DNA of 64,000 nucleotides from Bacteroidales bacterium (GTDB lineage Bacteria; Bacteroidota; Bacteroidia; Bacteroidales; UBA932), in assembly GCA_017447265.1 (NCBI GenBank), contig JAFSOA010000015.1:248001-312000 (forward strand), given 5' to 3'. Both the position numbers and the translations under genes were made by a program. Positions 9,519-17,908 of the stretch are shown here, piece by piece. Within the stretch, counting starts at the first letter, position 1. Each line of letters starts with the position of its first letter. A model generated the notes under the pieces. It saw only the letters and a program-made list of their open reading frames with translations. It ran no database searches and was not told the DNA's origin.

Positions 9519-12500
9519 TTAGAAAGTGATGTTCAGACCGAAGGAACAAGTCATCGGAGAAGGATAACGTCCGTTGTCGACGCCGAAGGTCAGACCGGAG
9601 GAATCCTGGGTGGAAGCACCCACTTCCGGATCGTAACCCGAATACTTGGTGAACGTGTAGAGGTTCTGGACGTTCACATAGACACGGATATTGTCCATGC
9701 GCATCTTCTCCAGCGCGCGTTTCGGCAGGTTGTAGCCGAAGGTGATGTTCTTGATGCGGAGATAGGAACCGTCTTCCACGTAGCGGTCGCTCAAGCGGTC
9801 GTTGTCGTTCGGGTCGGCGATGGTCGGACGCGGCGTCTTGGTGTCGGCGTTGACCACGCGGACGTTGGTGATGTCGTTCAGCCAACTCTCGCCGGTCGGA
9901 TACTGCTTGGCGGGATCGATTTCAGCCAGACGGGCACGGCTCTGGATGCTCATGTGCTGGTTGACCCAGACACTGTTCATGTGGACGAGGCCATTGTAGC
10001 CCTGACCCATCATGTTGTAGTTCAGCACCTTGTTGCCATACGAACCATTGAGGAAGATCGACAGGTCGAAATTCTTGAACGTGAAGGTATTGGTCCAGCC
10101 GAAGGTGAATTTCGGCAGCGGAGAACCGATATTGGTACGGTCGAGCTCGTTGATCTTGCCGTCTTTGTTGATGTCTTCATACTTGAGGTCGCCCGGCCAC
10201 ACGGTGGTGTTGCGGTTGAATACGCCGTCTTCGGGGAACTTCTCGGCTTTCGGAGAATTCATGATATCTTCGAAATCCTTGTACACGCCCGCTACCTTGT
10301 AGCCGTAGAAGGAGTAGAGGGACCCGCCGATCTCGGTAACCGACACGATATCGTTCCACTGGCCGTAACCTACGAGCTGTGCATTGGCACTGCCGTCGAG
10401 GGCCAGCAGTTTGTTCCGGTTGAACGAAATCTGGAAGTTGCTGTCCCAGCGGAAACCACGGCGGTCGACCGGGTGGGTGTCGAGCGTGATCTCCAGACCG
10501 CGGTTGCGGATGGTACCGTAGTTGCCTTTCGGAGCCGCCAGGGCGGAAGAACCGTTACCCTGTGTACCCATGTAGGAAGGAAGCGTCATCGACATGAGCA
10601 TGTCGGATGAAATCTTCTGGTACATGTCGATCGTGAGGTTCAAGCGGTTCTGGAAGAAGTTCAGGTCGATACCTATGTTGGTCTGCTGCTGTTTCTCCCA
10701 GTGGATACCGGTGTTGGAGATATTGGCGGGACGCTGGCTGTCGCCCAGGGCGCTCGGCATCTTGCTCATGCCGGACTCCCAGGCGCCGGAGCCGATGTTG
10801 GCGTTACCGGTCTGGCCCCAGCCGATACGGATCTTACCGTCATTCAGGACGCTCTTCGCAGCCGACGAGTAGAAGGGCTCGTTGGTGAAGCGCCAGCTTC
10901 CTGCCACGGAGTGGAACCCGGCCCAGCGGTTATCGGGACCGAAGTTCGAGGAACCATCGTAACGGAAGGTATAGGTAAGCAGGTACCGGTTGTCGAAGTT
11001 GTAGGTTTCGCGGGTAAAGAAGGAAGCCATGGCGCTGCTGCCGAAACCGCCGCCCACGTTAGGCGTGCCCGTCGCGAGCGCGATGTTGTGGATCTCGTCG
11101 GAAGGAAGGTCCGTATTCGCTGCGCGCATGTAGTTCCATTTCGATTCCCAGGCTTCCTGGCCGACCATCGCACTGATGCTGTGCTTGCCGAAGGTGTTGC
11201 TGTAGGTCAGGTAGTTCTTGACCGACCAGTAGGTGCTCGAATTGCGCTGCTGGCTGATGGAGTTGGAACCCTGCTGGAAGGTGCCCAGGGAGATCTTGGG
11301 TTTGTACGTATCAGCCTGGGAAGAACTGATGTCGAAGCCGAATTCACTGCGCCACACGAAATGTTTGATGGGCGTCAGTTCAGCATAGATGTTACCCGTG
11401 AGTTTCTGGCGTTTCAGAAGGTTCTCGTTGTACATGGCCAGGGCCACCGGGTTCTTGGTGGAATAACCTTCGCGGACAACCGTAGAATAATTGCCGTCGA
11501 TATCGTACACCGGGATGTCCGGCAGGCTGGACAGGGAGTAGAAGATCACACCCTCCTGGCCGTCGGCCAGCTTCAGGTTGTCATGGGTCAGCGCGTACGT
11601 GGCGTTGACACCCAGTTTGAACCATTCCTTGAGCTTGGCGTCGATGTTGGTACGGAAGCTCATACGGTCGAAGTTGGAACCGATGATGGTACCTTCCTGG
11701 TTCATGTACGAACCGGAAATGTAGTACTGCACCTTTTCGGAACCACCCTGGGCGCTCAGCTGATGCTGATGCTGGATGGCGGTGCGGAACACCTCGTCCT
11801 GCCAGTTGGTACCCTTGCCGAGAATGGAAGGATCCGTATAGAGCGCATTGGCTTCCACCTCACCCAGAGCCACCATATCGTTGTAATATTCAGCGAACTG
11901 GCGGAGATTCATCATGTCGATGCGGCTGTTCTGGCGCGAGACGGCGACCATGCCGTCGTACGAGAACTTCGCCTCGCCGGACTTACCGTGCTTGGTGGTG
12001 ATCAGGACCACACCATTGGCACCCTGTGCACCGTAGATGGCCGTTGCGGAAGCATCCTTGAGGATTTCCATGCTCACGATATCGGCCGGGTTGATGGTGG
12101 ACAGCGGGGAGATGGTGGATACGCGACCGTTACCCAGTGCGTCGCCGAGACCGAAGTCGGCACCGGAGTTGCCGCCGCCCTGGACGATCACACCGTCGAT
12201 CACGTACAACGGCTCAGCACCGGCATTGACGGTTGCCTGGCCGCGGACGCGGATGGAGGAAGAAGAACCCGGCGCACCGGAGGTCTGCACGGCGGAGACA
12301 CCGGCCGCGCGGCCCTGCAGGGACTGGTCGAGGTTAGTGATGATCGATCCTTTCAGGTCTTCCTCTCGCATGGAGACGGAAGCGCCGGAAAGGTCGCTTC
12401 GCTTCATGGTACCGTAACCCACGACGACGACCTCGTCGAGCAGCTCAGTATCCAATGCCAGGAGGACGTCGACCACCGAGCGGCTGCCGACAGCGACTTC

Positions 12501-12737
12501 CTGTGTTGCATAGCCGATGGAAGAGAAGACCAGCGTGGCACCGGGGCGCACCGTGATCACATACTTTCCATCAATGTCTGTGACGGCACCGTTCTGGGTG
12601 CCCTTCTCCATGACACTGGCTCCGATGACGCCATAGCCGGTATCGTCGGTGACGGTACCGGTCACGCGCACCTGTGCGAACAGGCCCGTGGCGGTGGCAA
12701 GGAATGCCAGCATGATGGTTAACAGCTTGTGTTTCAT
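9519..12737 (-). CDS. SusC/RagA TonB-dependent oligosaccharide transporter
   Basis: A 1072-aa outer-membrane TonB-dependent transporter. The signal peptide ends around GLFAQ. A carboxypeptidase-D regulatory-like domain follows (VRVTGTVTDDTGYGVIGASV, residues about 22-105), then the DEVVVVGYGTMKRSDLSGA segment, the plug (PLYVIDGVIVQGG; ILKDASATAIYGAQGANGVV) and the beta-barrel ending in aromatic FGLNITF. ATG 12737 was chosen because it starts an ideal signal peptide; longer open frames upstream run into the GH5 gene. It lies 20 bp after the GH5 stop and 16 bp before susD. The import substrate is probably manno-oligosaccharides, inferred from context. Confidence 0.96.
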   Translation of the reverse strand: MKHKLLTIMLAFLATATGLFAQVRVTGTVTDDTGYGVIGASVMEKGTQNGAVTDIDGKYVITVRPGATLVFSSIGYATQEVAVGSRSVVDVLLALDTELLDEVVVVGYGTMKRSDLSGASVSMREEDLKGSIITNLDQSLQGRAAGVSAVQTSGAPGSSSSIRVRGQATVNAGAEPLYVIDGVIVQGGGNSGADFGLGDALGNGRVSTISPLSTINPADIVSMEILKDASATAIYGAQGANGVVLITTKHGKSGEAKFSYDGMVAVSRQNSRIDMMNLRQFAEYYNDMVALGEVEANALYTDPSILGKGTNWQDEVFRTAIQHQHQLSAQGGSEKVQYYISGSYMNQEGTIIGSNFDRMSFRTNIDAKLKEWFKLGVNATYALTHDNLKLADGQEGVIFYSLSSLPDIPVYDIDGNYSTVVREGYSTKNPVALAMYNENLLKRQKLTGNIYAELTPIKHFVWRSEFGFDISSSQADTYKPKISLGTFQQGSNSISQQRNSSTYWSVKNYLTYSNTFGKHSISAMVGQEAWESKWNYMRAANTDLPSDEIHNIALATGTPNVGGGFGSSAMASFFTRETYNFDNRYLLTYTFRYDGSSNFGPDNRWAGFHSVAGSWRFTNEPFYSSAAKSVLNDGKIRIGWGQTGNANIGSGAWESGMSKMPSALGDSQRPANISNTGIHWEKQQQTNIGIDLNFFQNRLNLTIDMYQKISSDMLMSMTLPSYMGTQGNGSSALAAPKGNYGTIRNRGLEITLDTHPVDRRGFRWDSNFQISFNRNKLLALDGSANAQLVGYGQWNDIVSVTEIGGSLYSFYGYKVAGVYKDFEDIMNSPKAEKFPEDGVFNRNTTVWPGDLKYEDINKDGKINELDRTNIGSPLPKFTFGWTNTFTFKNFDLSIFLNGSYGNKVLNYNMMGQGYNGLVHMNSVWVNQHMSIQSRARLAEIDPAKQYPTGESWLNDITNVRVVNADTKTPRPTIADPNDNDRLSDRYVEDGSYLRIKNITFGYNLPKRALEKMRMDNIRVYVNVQNLYTFTKYSGYDPEVGASTQDSSGLTFGVDNGRYPSPMTCSFGLNITF

Positions 12738-12757
12738 GCTACATTTTAGGTTAATAA

Positions 12758-14020
12758 TTAATTGCTTATGTTTTGTTGAATGATCCCAACAGTTGTGTCG
12801 TCGATATAGACACCGTTCAGGCCCTGTGCCTCCTGCGCCGGGTCTCCGGTGTAATCGTCCCCGGGTTCCCACTGCGAATGGACCGGGCGGGCGAAACCGC
12901 TCCAGCCCCAGAAATTCGCACCGTCCAGCTGTCCCTCGCGCACGAGCGCGAATACGTGCGCATAATATCGGTCACGGCAGGCGGTCGGAGCCTCCCGGCT
13001 TTCCGTAAAGCCGTCGCGCGGAAAACCGAATTCCTCCAGTACGAGCGGCAGGCCGAGCCGGCGGGCCATTTCGGCATGCTGTGCTACATAGGCATCTGTC
13101 TTGGCCAGGGCGTCGTCCAGGTCTTCCGCCAGGTGGTCGGCGCGAACCCAGCTCCAGTTGTAGGGCCAGATATGGATGGTCATGTAATCGACACCCGGGA
13201 TGGTATTGACGCGTTCGACCAGCGCGGCGTCTTCTTCACAGCCCATGAAGCCTTCGTTCCCCGTCGACACGAGGTGGTTCGGGTCGAGTTCCTTGATCAG
13301 CCGGGCCGACTCGGTCAGCCAGCCGATGAAACCGTCGCGGATCTCCGCTTCATCGGAGAAGCAGCGGGGCTCGTTGCCGATCTGCCAGGCAAAGATGGCC
13401 GGATCGTCCTTGTAGGCCTTGCCGGTAAGAGAATTGGTGCGGCCCACGATGGCCCGCACATGGTCGTAAAAGAGCGCCTGGGCGTCGGTGTTGGTCTGGA
13501 ACTGGCGCATCTGCTGCATGAAAGGCCAGTAGCCGTCGATCAGGGGGATCAGCGTCGGTTCACCCGTCGCCCATTCCAGATACTGTCCATAGCCGCCCGA
13601 CCATTCCCAGGAATTGTTCAGGAACAGGACAGCCTGCATGTCGCGGCGGCCGAGTTCCACCAGAAAGCGGTCGAGACCGACCAGCAGCGTGTCGTTGTAG
13701 ACGCCCGGAGCCGTCTGCAGCGACGGGTCCACGCGTGAGAAGATGCCGTCGGGGCCGTCTCCGCCCACCAGGACGCGCAGGTTCGAGATCCCGAGCGCCC
13801 GGAGCGTATCCAGTTCCCGCACAAGGCGGTCGTAGTCCCCTCCCCGACCCTCAGAGGCCAGGATGGGACCATACCAGAAATTGGTACCGACAAAGTGGTA
13901 AGGCTGTCCGTGACGGACAAAATGCCCGTCTTCCACCCGGACGAAATCCGTCCGCGGAGCCGTACAGGCAGTCACACAGAAAAAAGCCGCCAGAGCGAAC
14001 TTTCCGATTCGATTCATCAT
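12758..14020 (-). CDS. GH5 beta-mannanase-like lipoprotein, first gene of the mannan operon
   Basis: A 420-aa GH5 enzyme resembling the GH5_7 mannanase type. Signal peptide and lipobox VTAC (Cys19) are followed almost at once by the (beta/alpha)8 barrel. Motifs: FVRHGQPYHFVGTNFWYG, SNLRVLVGG, NNSWEWSGGYGQY, the acid/base in WQIGNEPRC (Glu217), TIHIWPYNWSW and the nucleophile in LVLEEFGFPRDG (Glu330). The two adjacent ATGs at 14020 and 14017 are both plausible starts. It sits ahead of susC behind a good Bacteroidota promoter, so a mannanase is the first gene transcribed. That order is less usual than susC first. Confidence 0.9.
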   Translation of the reverse strand: MMNRIGKFALAAFFCVTACTAPRTDFVRVEDGHFVRHGQPYHFVGTNFWYGPILASEGRGGDYDRLVRELDTLRALGISNLRVLVGGDGPDGIFSRVDPSLQTAPGVYNDTLLVGLDRFLVELGRRDMQAVLFLNNSWEWSGGYGQYLEWATGEPTLIPLIDGYWPFMQQMRQFQTNTDAQALFYDHVRAIVGRTNSLTGKAYKDDPAIFAWQIGNEPRCFSDEAEIRDGFIGWLTESARLIKELDPNHLVSTGNEGFMGCEEDAALVERVNTIPGVDYMTIHIWPYNWSWVRADHLAEDLDDALAKTDAYVAQHAEMARRLGLPLVLEEFGFPRDGFTESREAPTACRDRYYAHVFALVREGQLDGANFWGWSGFARPVHSQWEPGDDYTGDPAQEAQGLNGVYIDDTTVGIIQQNISN

Positions 14021-14048
14021 GTTGGCCGACAATCAGATTTATCGCTTA

Positions 14049-14080
14049 CAAAGTTAACCCGATTGCGCCGCGCCAACAAA
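14049..14080 (-). promoter_or_regulatory. Promoter of the mannan operon
   Basis: On the minus strand TTTG (14077-14080) and TAACTTTG (14049-14056) are separated by 20 nt, an exact fit to the Bacteroidota -33/-7 consensus. Transcription would start near 14043-14045, giving a leader of about 25 nt before ATG 14020. A copy of the putative AraC half-site lies just upstream at 14097-14110. Confidence 0.8.
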
Positions 14081-14117
14081 TATTAATTTATCGAAATATG
14101 ATAGTTTCTTAACTTAC

Positions 14118-14996
14118 TTAAACAAAAACCCGCTTTTTCTTGAAAATCGTACGGAACTCCCGCGGCGTGTAGCCGCGCCGCGCCTTGAACATGCGGTTGA
14201 AGTTGGAGAGGTTGTTGAAGCCGCAGGCATAACAGATCTCCTGCACGCTGTTCGTGGTGTCGACCAGGAGCCGGGCGGCGTTGCCCAGGCGGATGTCGAT
14301 GACATAGTCCATGACCGTCCGGCCAGTCTGCTGATGGAAGAAACGGCTGAAGGCGGAAGGCGCCATCCCCACCAGGGCCGACAGGATTTCGAGCGTCAGC
14401 TCCTCGGCGTAATGGTCGTTCACGTACTGCTTGACCTTGAGAATGCGGCGGCTCTCCGAATCCCGCTTGGAGTGGGCGTAGGAACTGCTGGCGAGGATGC
14501 GCGAATCGTCGGCCTGGGACAGGCGGAACAACATCTCGAAACAGTTCATATATTGTTCGAAAGGATCTGTGACACTGGACAATCCGTCCAGCAGCGTATA
14601 GACCTGCATGATGCTCTTCAACGAGAAGGTCAGGCCATGGTCGGCCTTCGAGAACATCTTCTTCATCGACGAGAACTGACTCCGGTTCAGGAGTCCCTCC
14701 GGGAAAAGATCCGCCTGGAACTGGATGGTGATTTCGCGGATGTCCGACTCCGTGCAGTTTCCCTGCTCCCAGGCATGCTCCAGGTCGCTGCCGGCAATCA
14801 GGGTCAGTTCATATTCCCCGATTTCCTCCACGCTGTCGCCCACCACACGGCGGACGCCCTTTCCGTTTTCGATGAAATTGAGTTCGAAATCCGGATGGGA
14901 ATGCAAGGGAAAGAGGAATTCAGACTTGTGGCGCTCCACGATATAGAAGCAGTCCTTTTCCGTCAACGGCGTGATCTCTTTCAGGGAAGATTTCAT
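14118..14996 (-). CDS. AraC-family transcriptional regulator
   Basis: A 292-aa regulator with an N-terminal cupin-like sensor (FLFPLHSHPDFELNFIENGKG near residues 28-47) and a C-terminal double helix-turn-helix domain of about 100 residues. The latter has the AraC signatures LTLEILSALVGMAPSAFSRF and VQEICYACGFNNLSNFNRMF followed by the KARRGYTPREFR tail. ATG 14996 gives the normal family length; the longer frame upstream runs through the AT-rich promoter. It lies between the mannan operon (same strand, downstream) and GH92 (divergent). It probably senses a sugar and activates one or both. Hybrid two-component or SusR-type regulators are the more familiar choice in such loci, so an AraC protein is notable but not rare. 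Confidence 0.93.
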   Translation of the reverse strand: MKSSLKEITPLTEKDCFYIVERHKSEFLFPLHSHPDFELNFIENGKGVRRVVGDSVEEIGEYELTLIAGSDLEHAWEQGNCTESDIREITIQFQADLFPEGLLNRSQFSSMKKMFSKADHGLTFSLKSIMQVYTLLDGLSSVTDPFEQYMNCFEMLFRLSQADDSRILASSSYAHSKRDSESRRILKVKQYVNDHYAEELTLEILSALVGMAPSAFSRFFHQQTGRTVMDYVIDIRLGNAARLLVDTTNSVQEICYACGFNNLSNFNRMFKARRGYTPREFRTIFKKKRVFV

Positions 14997-15014
14997 ACAG
15001 CATCTTATTTTCTG

Positions 15015-15049
15015 CAAATGTACATAATTAATTATACTTTTTATGCAAA
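15015..15049 (-). promoter_or_regulatory. Possible araC-type regulator promoter
   Basis: TACATTTG (15015-15022, minus strand) matches the -7 consensus. A TTTG at 15046-15049 is 23 nt upstream, slightly longer than the usual 19-21. The -33 element lies inside the first 14-bp direct repeat, so autoregulation by promoter occlusion is possible. Confidence 0.5.
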
Positions 15050-15068
15050 TTATGATACTTTTTTTGCA
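15034..15068. promoter_or_regulatory. Two 14-bp direct repeats 21 bp apart, candidate AraC operator
   Basis: ATACTTTTTATGCA (15034-15047) and ATACTTTTTTTGCA (15055-15068) differ at one position, with start-to-start spacing of 21 bp, i.e. two helical turns. AraC-family dimers classically bind such tandem half-sites on one face of DNA. They lie between the araC-type gene and GH92. Assignment to this regulator is inference. Confidence 0.6.
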
Positions 15069-15077
15069 GCATTTTGT

Positions 15078-15085
15078 TACCTTTG
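15078..15085 (+). promoter_or_regulatory. -7 box of the GH92 promoter
   Basis: TACCTTTG matches TAnnTTTG and would start transcription near 15090, 17 nt before ATG 15107. No TTTG is seen at 19-21 nt upstream; the second direct repeat (ends 15068) occupies that area. This is compatible with an activator-dependent promoter. Confidence 0.55.
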
Positions 15086-15106
15086 TCGGGTTCAATTCCT
15101 ACTTTC

Positions 15107-17437
15107 ATGAAACGATTCGCACTGCCGTTGCTCTGTCTGCTGGCCACCGTGATTCCGGCCGGCGCCCAGGTATCCAGACATGTCAATCCCCTGATCGGTA
15201 CCACGGGCATGGGCCACTGCTTTCCGGGTGCCTGCGCGCCTTTCGGCGCCGTGCAGCTCTCGCCCGACACCGACACCATCCCCCACAACGTAAACGGAAA
15301 CTATCAGCCGCGCGTATATGATTATTGTGCAGGCTACCAATACGAAGACAACACGATCGTCGGCTTCAGCCACACCCACCTCAGCGGCACGGGACACGCC
15401 GACCTGGGGGACATCCTGCTCATGCCGCAGACCGGTGCGCTGCAGCTCACCCCCGGCACGTGTGAGGACCCGGACAGCGGCTACCGCCAGCGCTTCAGCC
15501 ACGACACGGAGCGCGCCGAACCGGGCTATTACGAAGTGACGCTGGCTGACAGCCGGGTGCGCGCCCGGCTCACCGCCACGCAACGGGTGGGCGTCCACCA
15601 GTACCACTACCCCGCCGGCAGTTCGCAGCGCCTGGTCGTCGACCTGCTCCACGGCATCTACAACTACGACGGCAAGGTGCGCTGGTCGCGCCTCCGGGTG
15701 CTCAGCGACACCCTGGTCGTAGGCTATCGCATCACGGACGGCTGGTCGCGGGGCAACTACACCTATTTTGCGATTTCCTTTTCCAGGCCTGTCGTGAACT
15801 ACGGCTACGCAGACCGGAAGAAACCCGCCTACCGGGGCTTCTGGCGCAAGTTCGACATCCACCACAACTTCCCCGACATCGCCGGGAGTACCGTCACCGC
15901 CTACTTCGAGTTCGACAACGCCCGTCCCGAACTGGAAGTGAAGGTCGCCCTGTCGGGCGTGTCCGAGGAAGGCGCCCTGAAAAATCTGGCAGCAGAGGCG
16001 GCCGGGAAATCTTTCGATCAGATCCGGCACGAAACGGCGCAAGCCTGGGAGCGTGAACTCGGCGCCGTGCAGTGCGAAGGCACGGACGATCAGAAGGCCA
16101 GCCTTTATACCGCGCTCTACCACACGATGATCAATCCCTCCGTCTACATGGACGTGGATGGGCGCTATCGCGGCGTAGACGGAGAAATCCATCAGGCAGA
16201 AGGCTTTACCAATTATACCGTCTTTTCGGTATGGGACACCTACCGGGCCGAACATCCGCTGCTGGGCCTGCTCAAGACAAGCCGCAACACCGACATGGTG
16301 CGTTCCATGCTGGCGCACCGGGCACAGAATCCCGTGGGCATGCTGCCCGTCTGGAGCCTGCAGGGCAACGAGGGCTGGTGCATGACGGGTTACCACGCCG
16401 TGAGCGTAGTGGCCGACGCGCTGGTCAAAGGCGCGGACATCGACCCGGAAGACGCTTTCGCGGCCATGGTCGCCACGGCCGGCTGCCTGTACTGGCCGTC
16501 CCAGCAAGATTATATCCGTTACGGTTATGCACCCTACGACAACGATGCGACAGCTGCCTCCAACACGCTGGAATACAGTTTTGACGACTGGAGCATCTAC
16601 TATGCGGCACAGGTAACGGGCCGGAAAGAGATCGCGGAAGCTTTCCTCGACCGCGCCCGCTCCTTCCAGAACACCTTCGACCCCGCCACCGGCTTCGCCA
16701 CGCCCCGTTACCGGGACGGCCGCTTTAAGGCAGACATGGATCCCCTACAGACCTATGGCGAGGGTTTCATTGAGGGGAACTCCTGGAATTTCTCTTTCCA
16801 CGTACCGCAGGATCCGCTGCGGCTGATAGACTGCATGGGCGGGGAAAAGGTATTCCGCGAGCGGCTTGACGCGCTGTTCGAGATGGAGCTGCCCGAAAAG
16901 TATTACGCAGACAATGAAGACATTACGGCAGACTGTCTGATTGGCGGTTACGTGCACGGCAACGAGCCCAGCCACCACATTCCCTATCTCTATGCCTGGA
17001 CGCGCGAGCCCTGGAAAGCGCAGGACCGCATTCGCACCATCCTCAACCGGATGTACCGCAACGACATTCGCGGCCTGGGCGGCAACGACGACTGCGGACA
17101 GATGTCCGCCTGGTACATTTTCTCCGTGATGGGCTTCTACCCCGTGGCGCCGGGCTGCGGGCAGTACGTGCTCGGAGCTCCGTATCTTCCGTATCTGAAA
17201 GTGACGCTCGAAAACGGGAACAGCATCGAGATCAAGGCGCCCGGCGTCAGCGACCGCAAGCGCTACGTGCGCAGCGTCCGTCTCAACGGCCAGCCCCTCG
17301 CCCGCCTCTACCTGACGCACGAAGAGCTGATGCAAGGCTGCACGCTCGAGTTCGAGATGAGCGAGCGCCCGAACCGCAGGCGCGGCCTGTCAGCGGAAGA
17401 CAAACCGTATTCCCTGTCGCAGATGATCTCGCGCTAA
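15107..17437 (+). CDS. GH92 exo-alpha-mannosidase
   Basis: A 776-aa Ca2+-dependent alpha-mannosidase of the usual family length. A Sec signal peptide ends at AGAQ without a lipobox, so it is probably periplasmic. GH92 landmarks: NPLIGTTGMGHCFPGACAPF, VGFSHTHLSGTGHADLGD, SVWDTYRAEHPLL, the catalytic-acid segment EGNSWNFSFHVPQD (Glu556), GNEPSHHIPYLY, and the general-base segment GGNDDCGQMSAWY (Asp661/Asp662). GH92 trims alpha-mannosides of N-glycans or yeast mannan, which is chemically different from the beta-mannan enzymes across the regulator gene. Linkage preference (alpha-1,2, -1,3 or others) cannot be told here. Confidence 0.95.
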   Translation: MKRFALPLLCLLATVIPAGAQVSRHVNPLIGTTGMGHCFPGACAPFGAVQLSPDTDTIPHNVNGNYQPRVYDYCAGYQYEDNTIVGFSHTHLSGTGHADLGDILLMPQTGALQLTPGTCEDPDSGYRQRFSHDTERAEPGYYEVTLADSRVRARLTATQRVGVHQYHYPAGSSQRLVVDLLHGIYNYDGKVRWSRLRVLSDTLVVGYRITDGWSRGNYTYFAISFSRPVVNYGYADRKKPAYRGFWRKFDIHHNFPDIAGSTVTAYFEFDNARPELEVKVALSGVSEEGALKNLAAEAAGKSFDQIRHETAQAWERELGAVQCEGTDDQKASLYTALYHTMINPSVYMDVDGRYRGVDGEIHQAEGFTNYTVFSVWDTYRAEHPLLGLLKTSRNTDMVRSMLAHRAQNPVGMLPVWSLQGNEGWCMTGYHAVSVVADALVKGADIDPEDAFAAMVATAGCLYWPSQQDYIRYGYAPYDNDATAASNTLEYSFDDWSIYYAAQVTGRKEIAEAFLDRARSFQNTFDPATGFATPRYRDGRFKADMDPLQTYGEGFIEGNSWNFSFHVPQDPLRLIDCMGGEKVFRERLDALFEMELPEKYYADNEDITADCLIGGYVHGNEPSHHIPYLYAWTREPWKAQDRIRTILNRMYRNDIRGLGGNDDCGQMSAWYIFSVMGFYPVAPGCGQYVLGAPYLPYLKVTLENGNSIEIKAPGVSDRKRYVRSVRLNGQPLARLYLTHEELMQGCTLEFEMSERPNRRRGLSAEDKPYSLSQMISR

Positions 17438-17443
17438 GAGGTT

Positions 17444-17821
17444 TTAGCGCACCGCGATGCACTCAAATTCGATCAGCGCGCCTTTCGGCAGCGTCTTGAC
17501 CGCCACGGCGCTCCGGGCCGGGAAAGGCGCAGAGAAAAATTGCGCGTAGATCTCGTTCATCGCTGCGAAATCGGCCATGTCGGCCAGGAAGACGGTGGTC
17601 TTGACCACGTTCTGCAGGCCGAGACCGGCCGCCTCGAGAATCGATTTCGCATTGGTCAGGCTCTGGCGCGTCTGCGCCTGCACGCCGCCTTCCGGAAAGG
17701 CGCCGGTGGCCGGATCGACGGGAAGTTGCCCGGAAACGAAAACGAGGCCGGCACCACTGTCAAGGGCCTGGCTGTACGGCCCGATGGCCGCAGGGGCCTT
17801 TTCTGTCTGGATGGGTTTCAT
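17444..17821 (-). CDS. ridA: RidA family enamine/imine deaminase
   Basis: A 125-aa RidA (YjgF/YER057c) protein, normally a trimer that hydrolyses reactive 2-aminoacrylate-type enamines produced by PLP enzymes. Family motifs: IGPYSQA at residue 13, VFVSGQLPVDP, TRQSLTNAKSILEAAG, and PARSAVAV with the substrate-binding Arg103. No signal peptide. It is convergent with GH92 (6 bp apart) and downstream of the M28 peptidase gene with an 87-bp gap, so co-transcription is uncertain. Confidence 0.94.
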   Translation of the reverse strand: MKPIQTEKAPAAIGPYSQALDSGAGLVFVSGQLPVDPATGAFPEGGVQAQTRQSLTNAKSILEAAGLGLQNVVKTTVFLADMADFAAMNEIYAQFFSAPFPARSAVAVKTLPKGALIEFECIAVR

Positions 17822-17908
17822 GATATTGTTTATTGTATTTCAGTCCGTTTGCCCTTTACGGAATCCATGATGAAGCCGCGCACGGCCACATCCTGAAAGT
17901 TGTCATGT

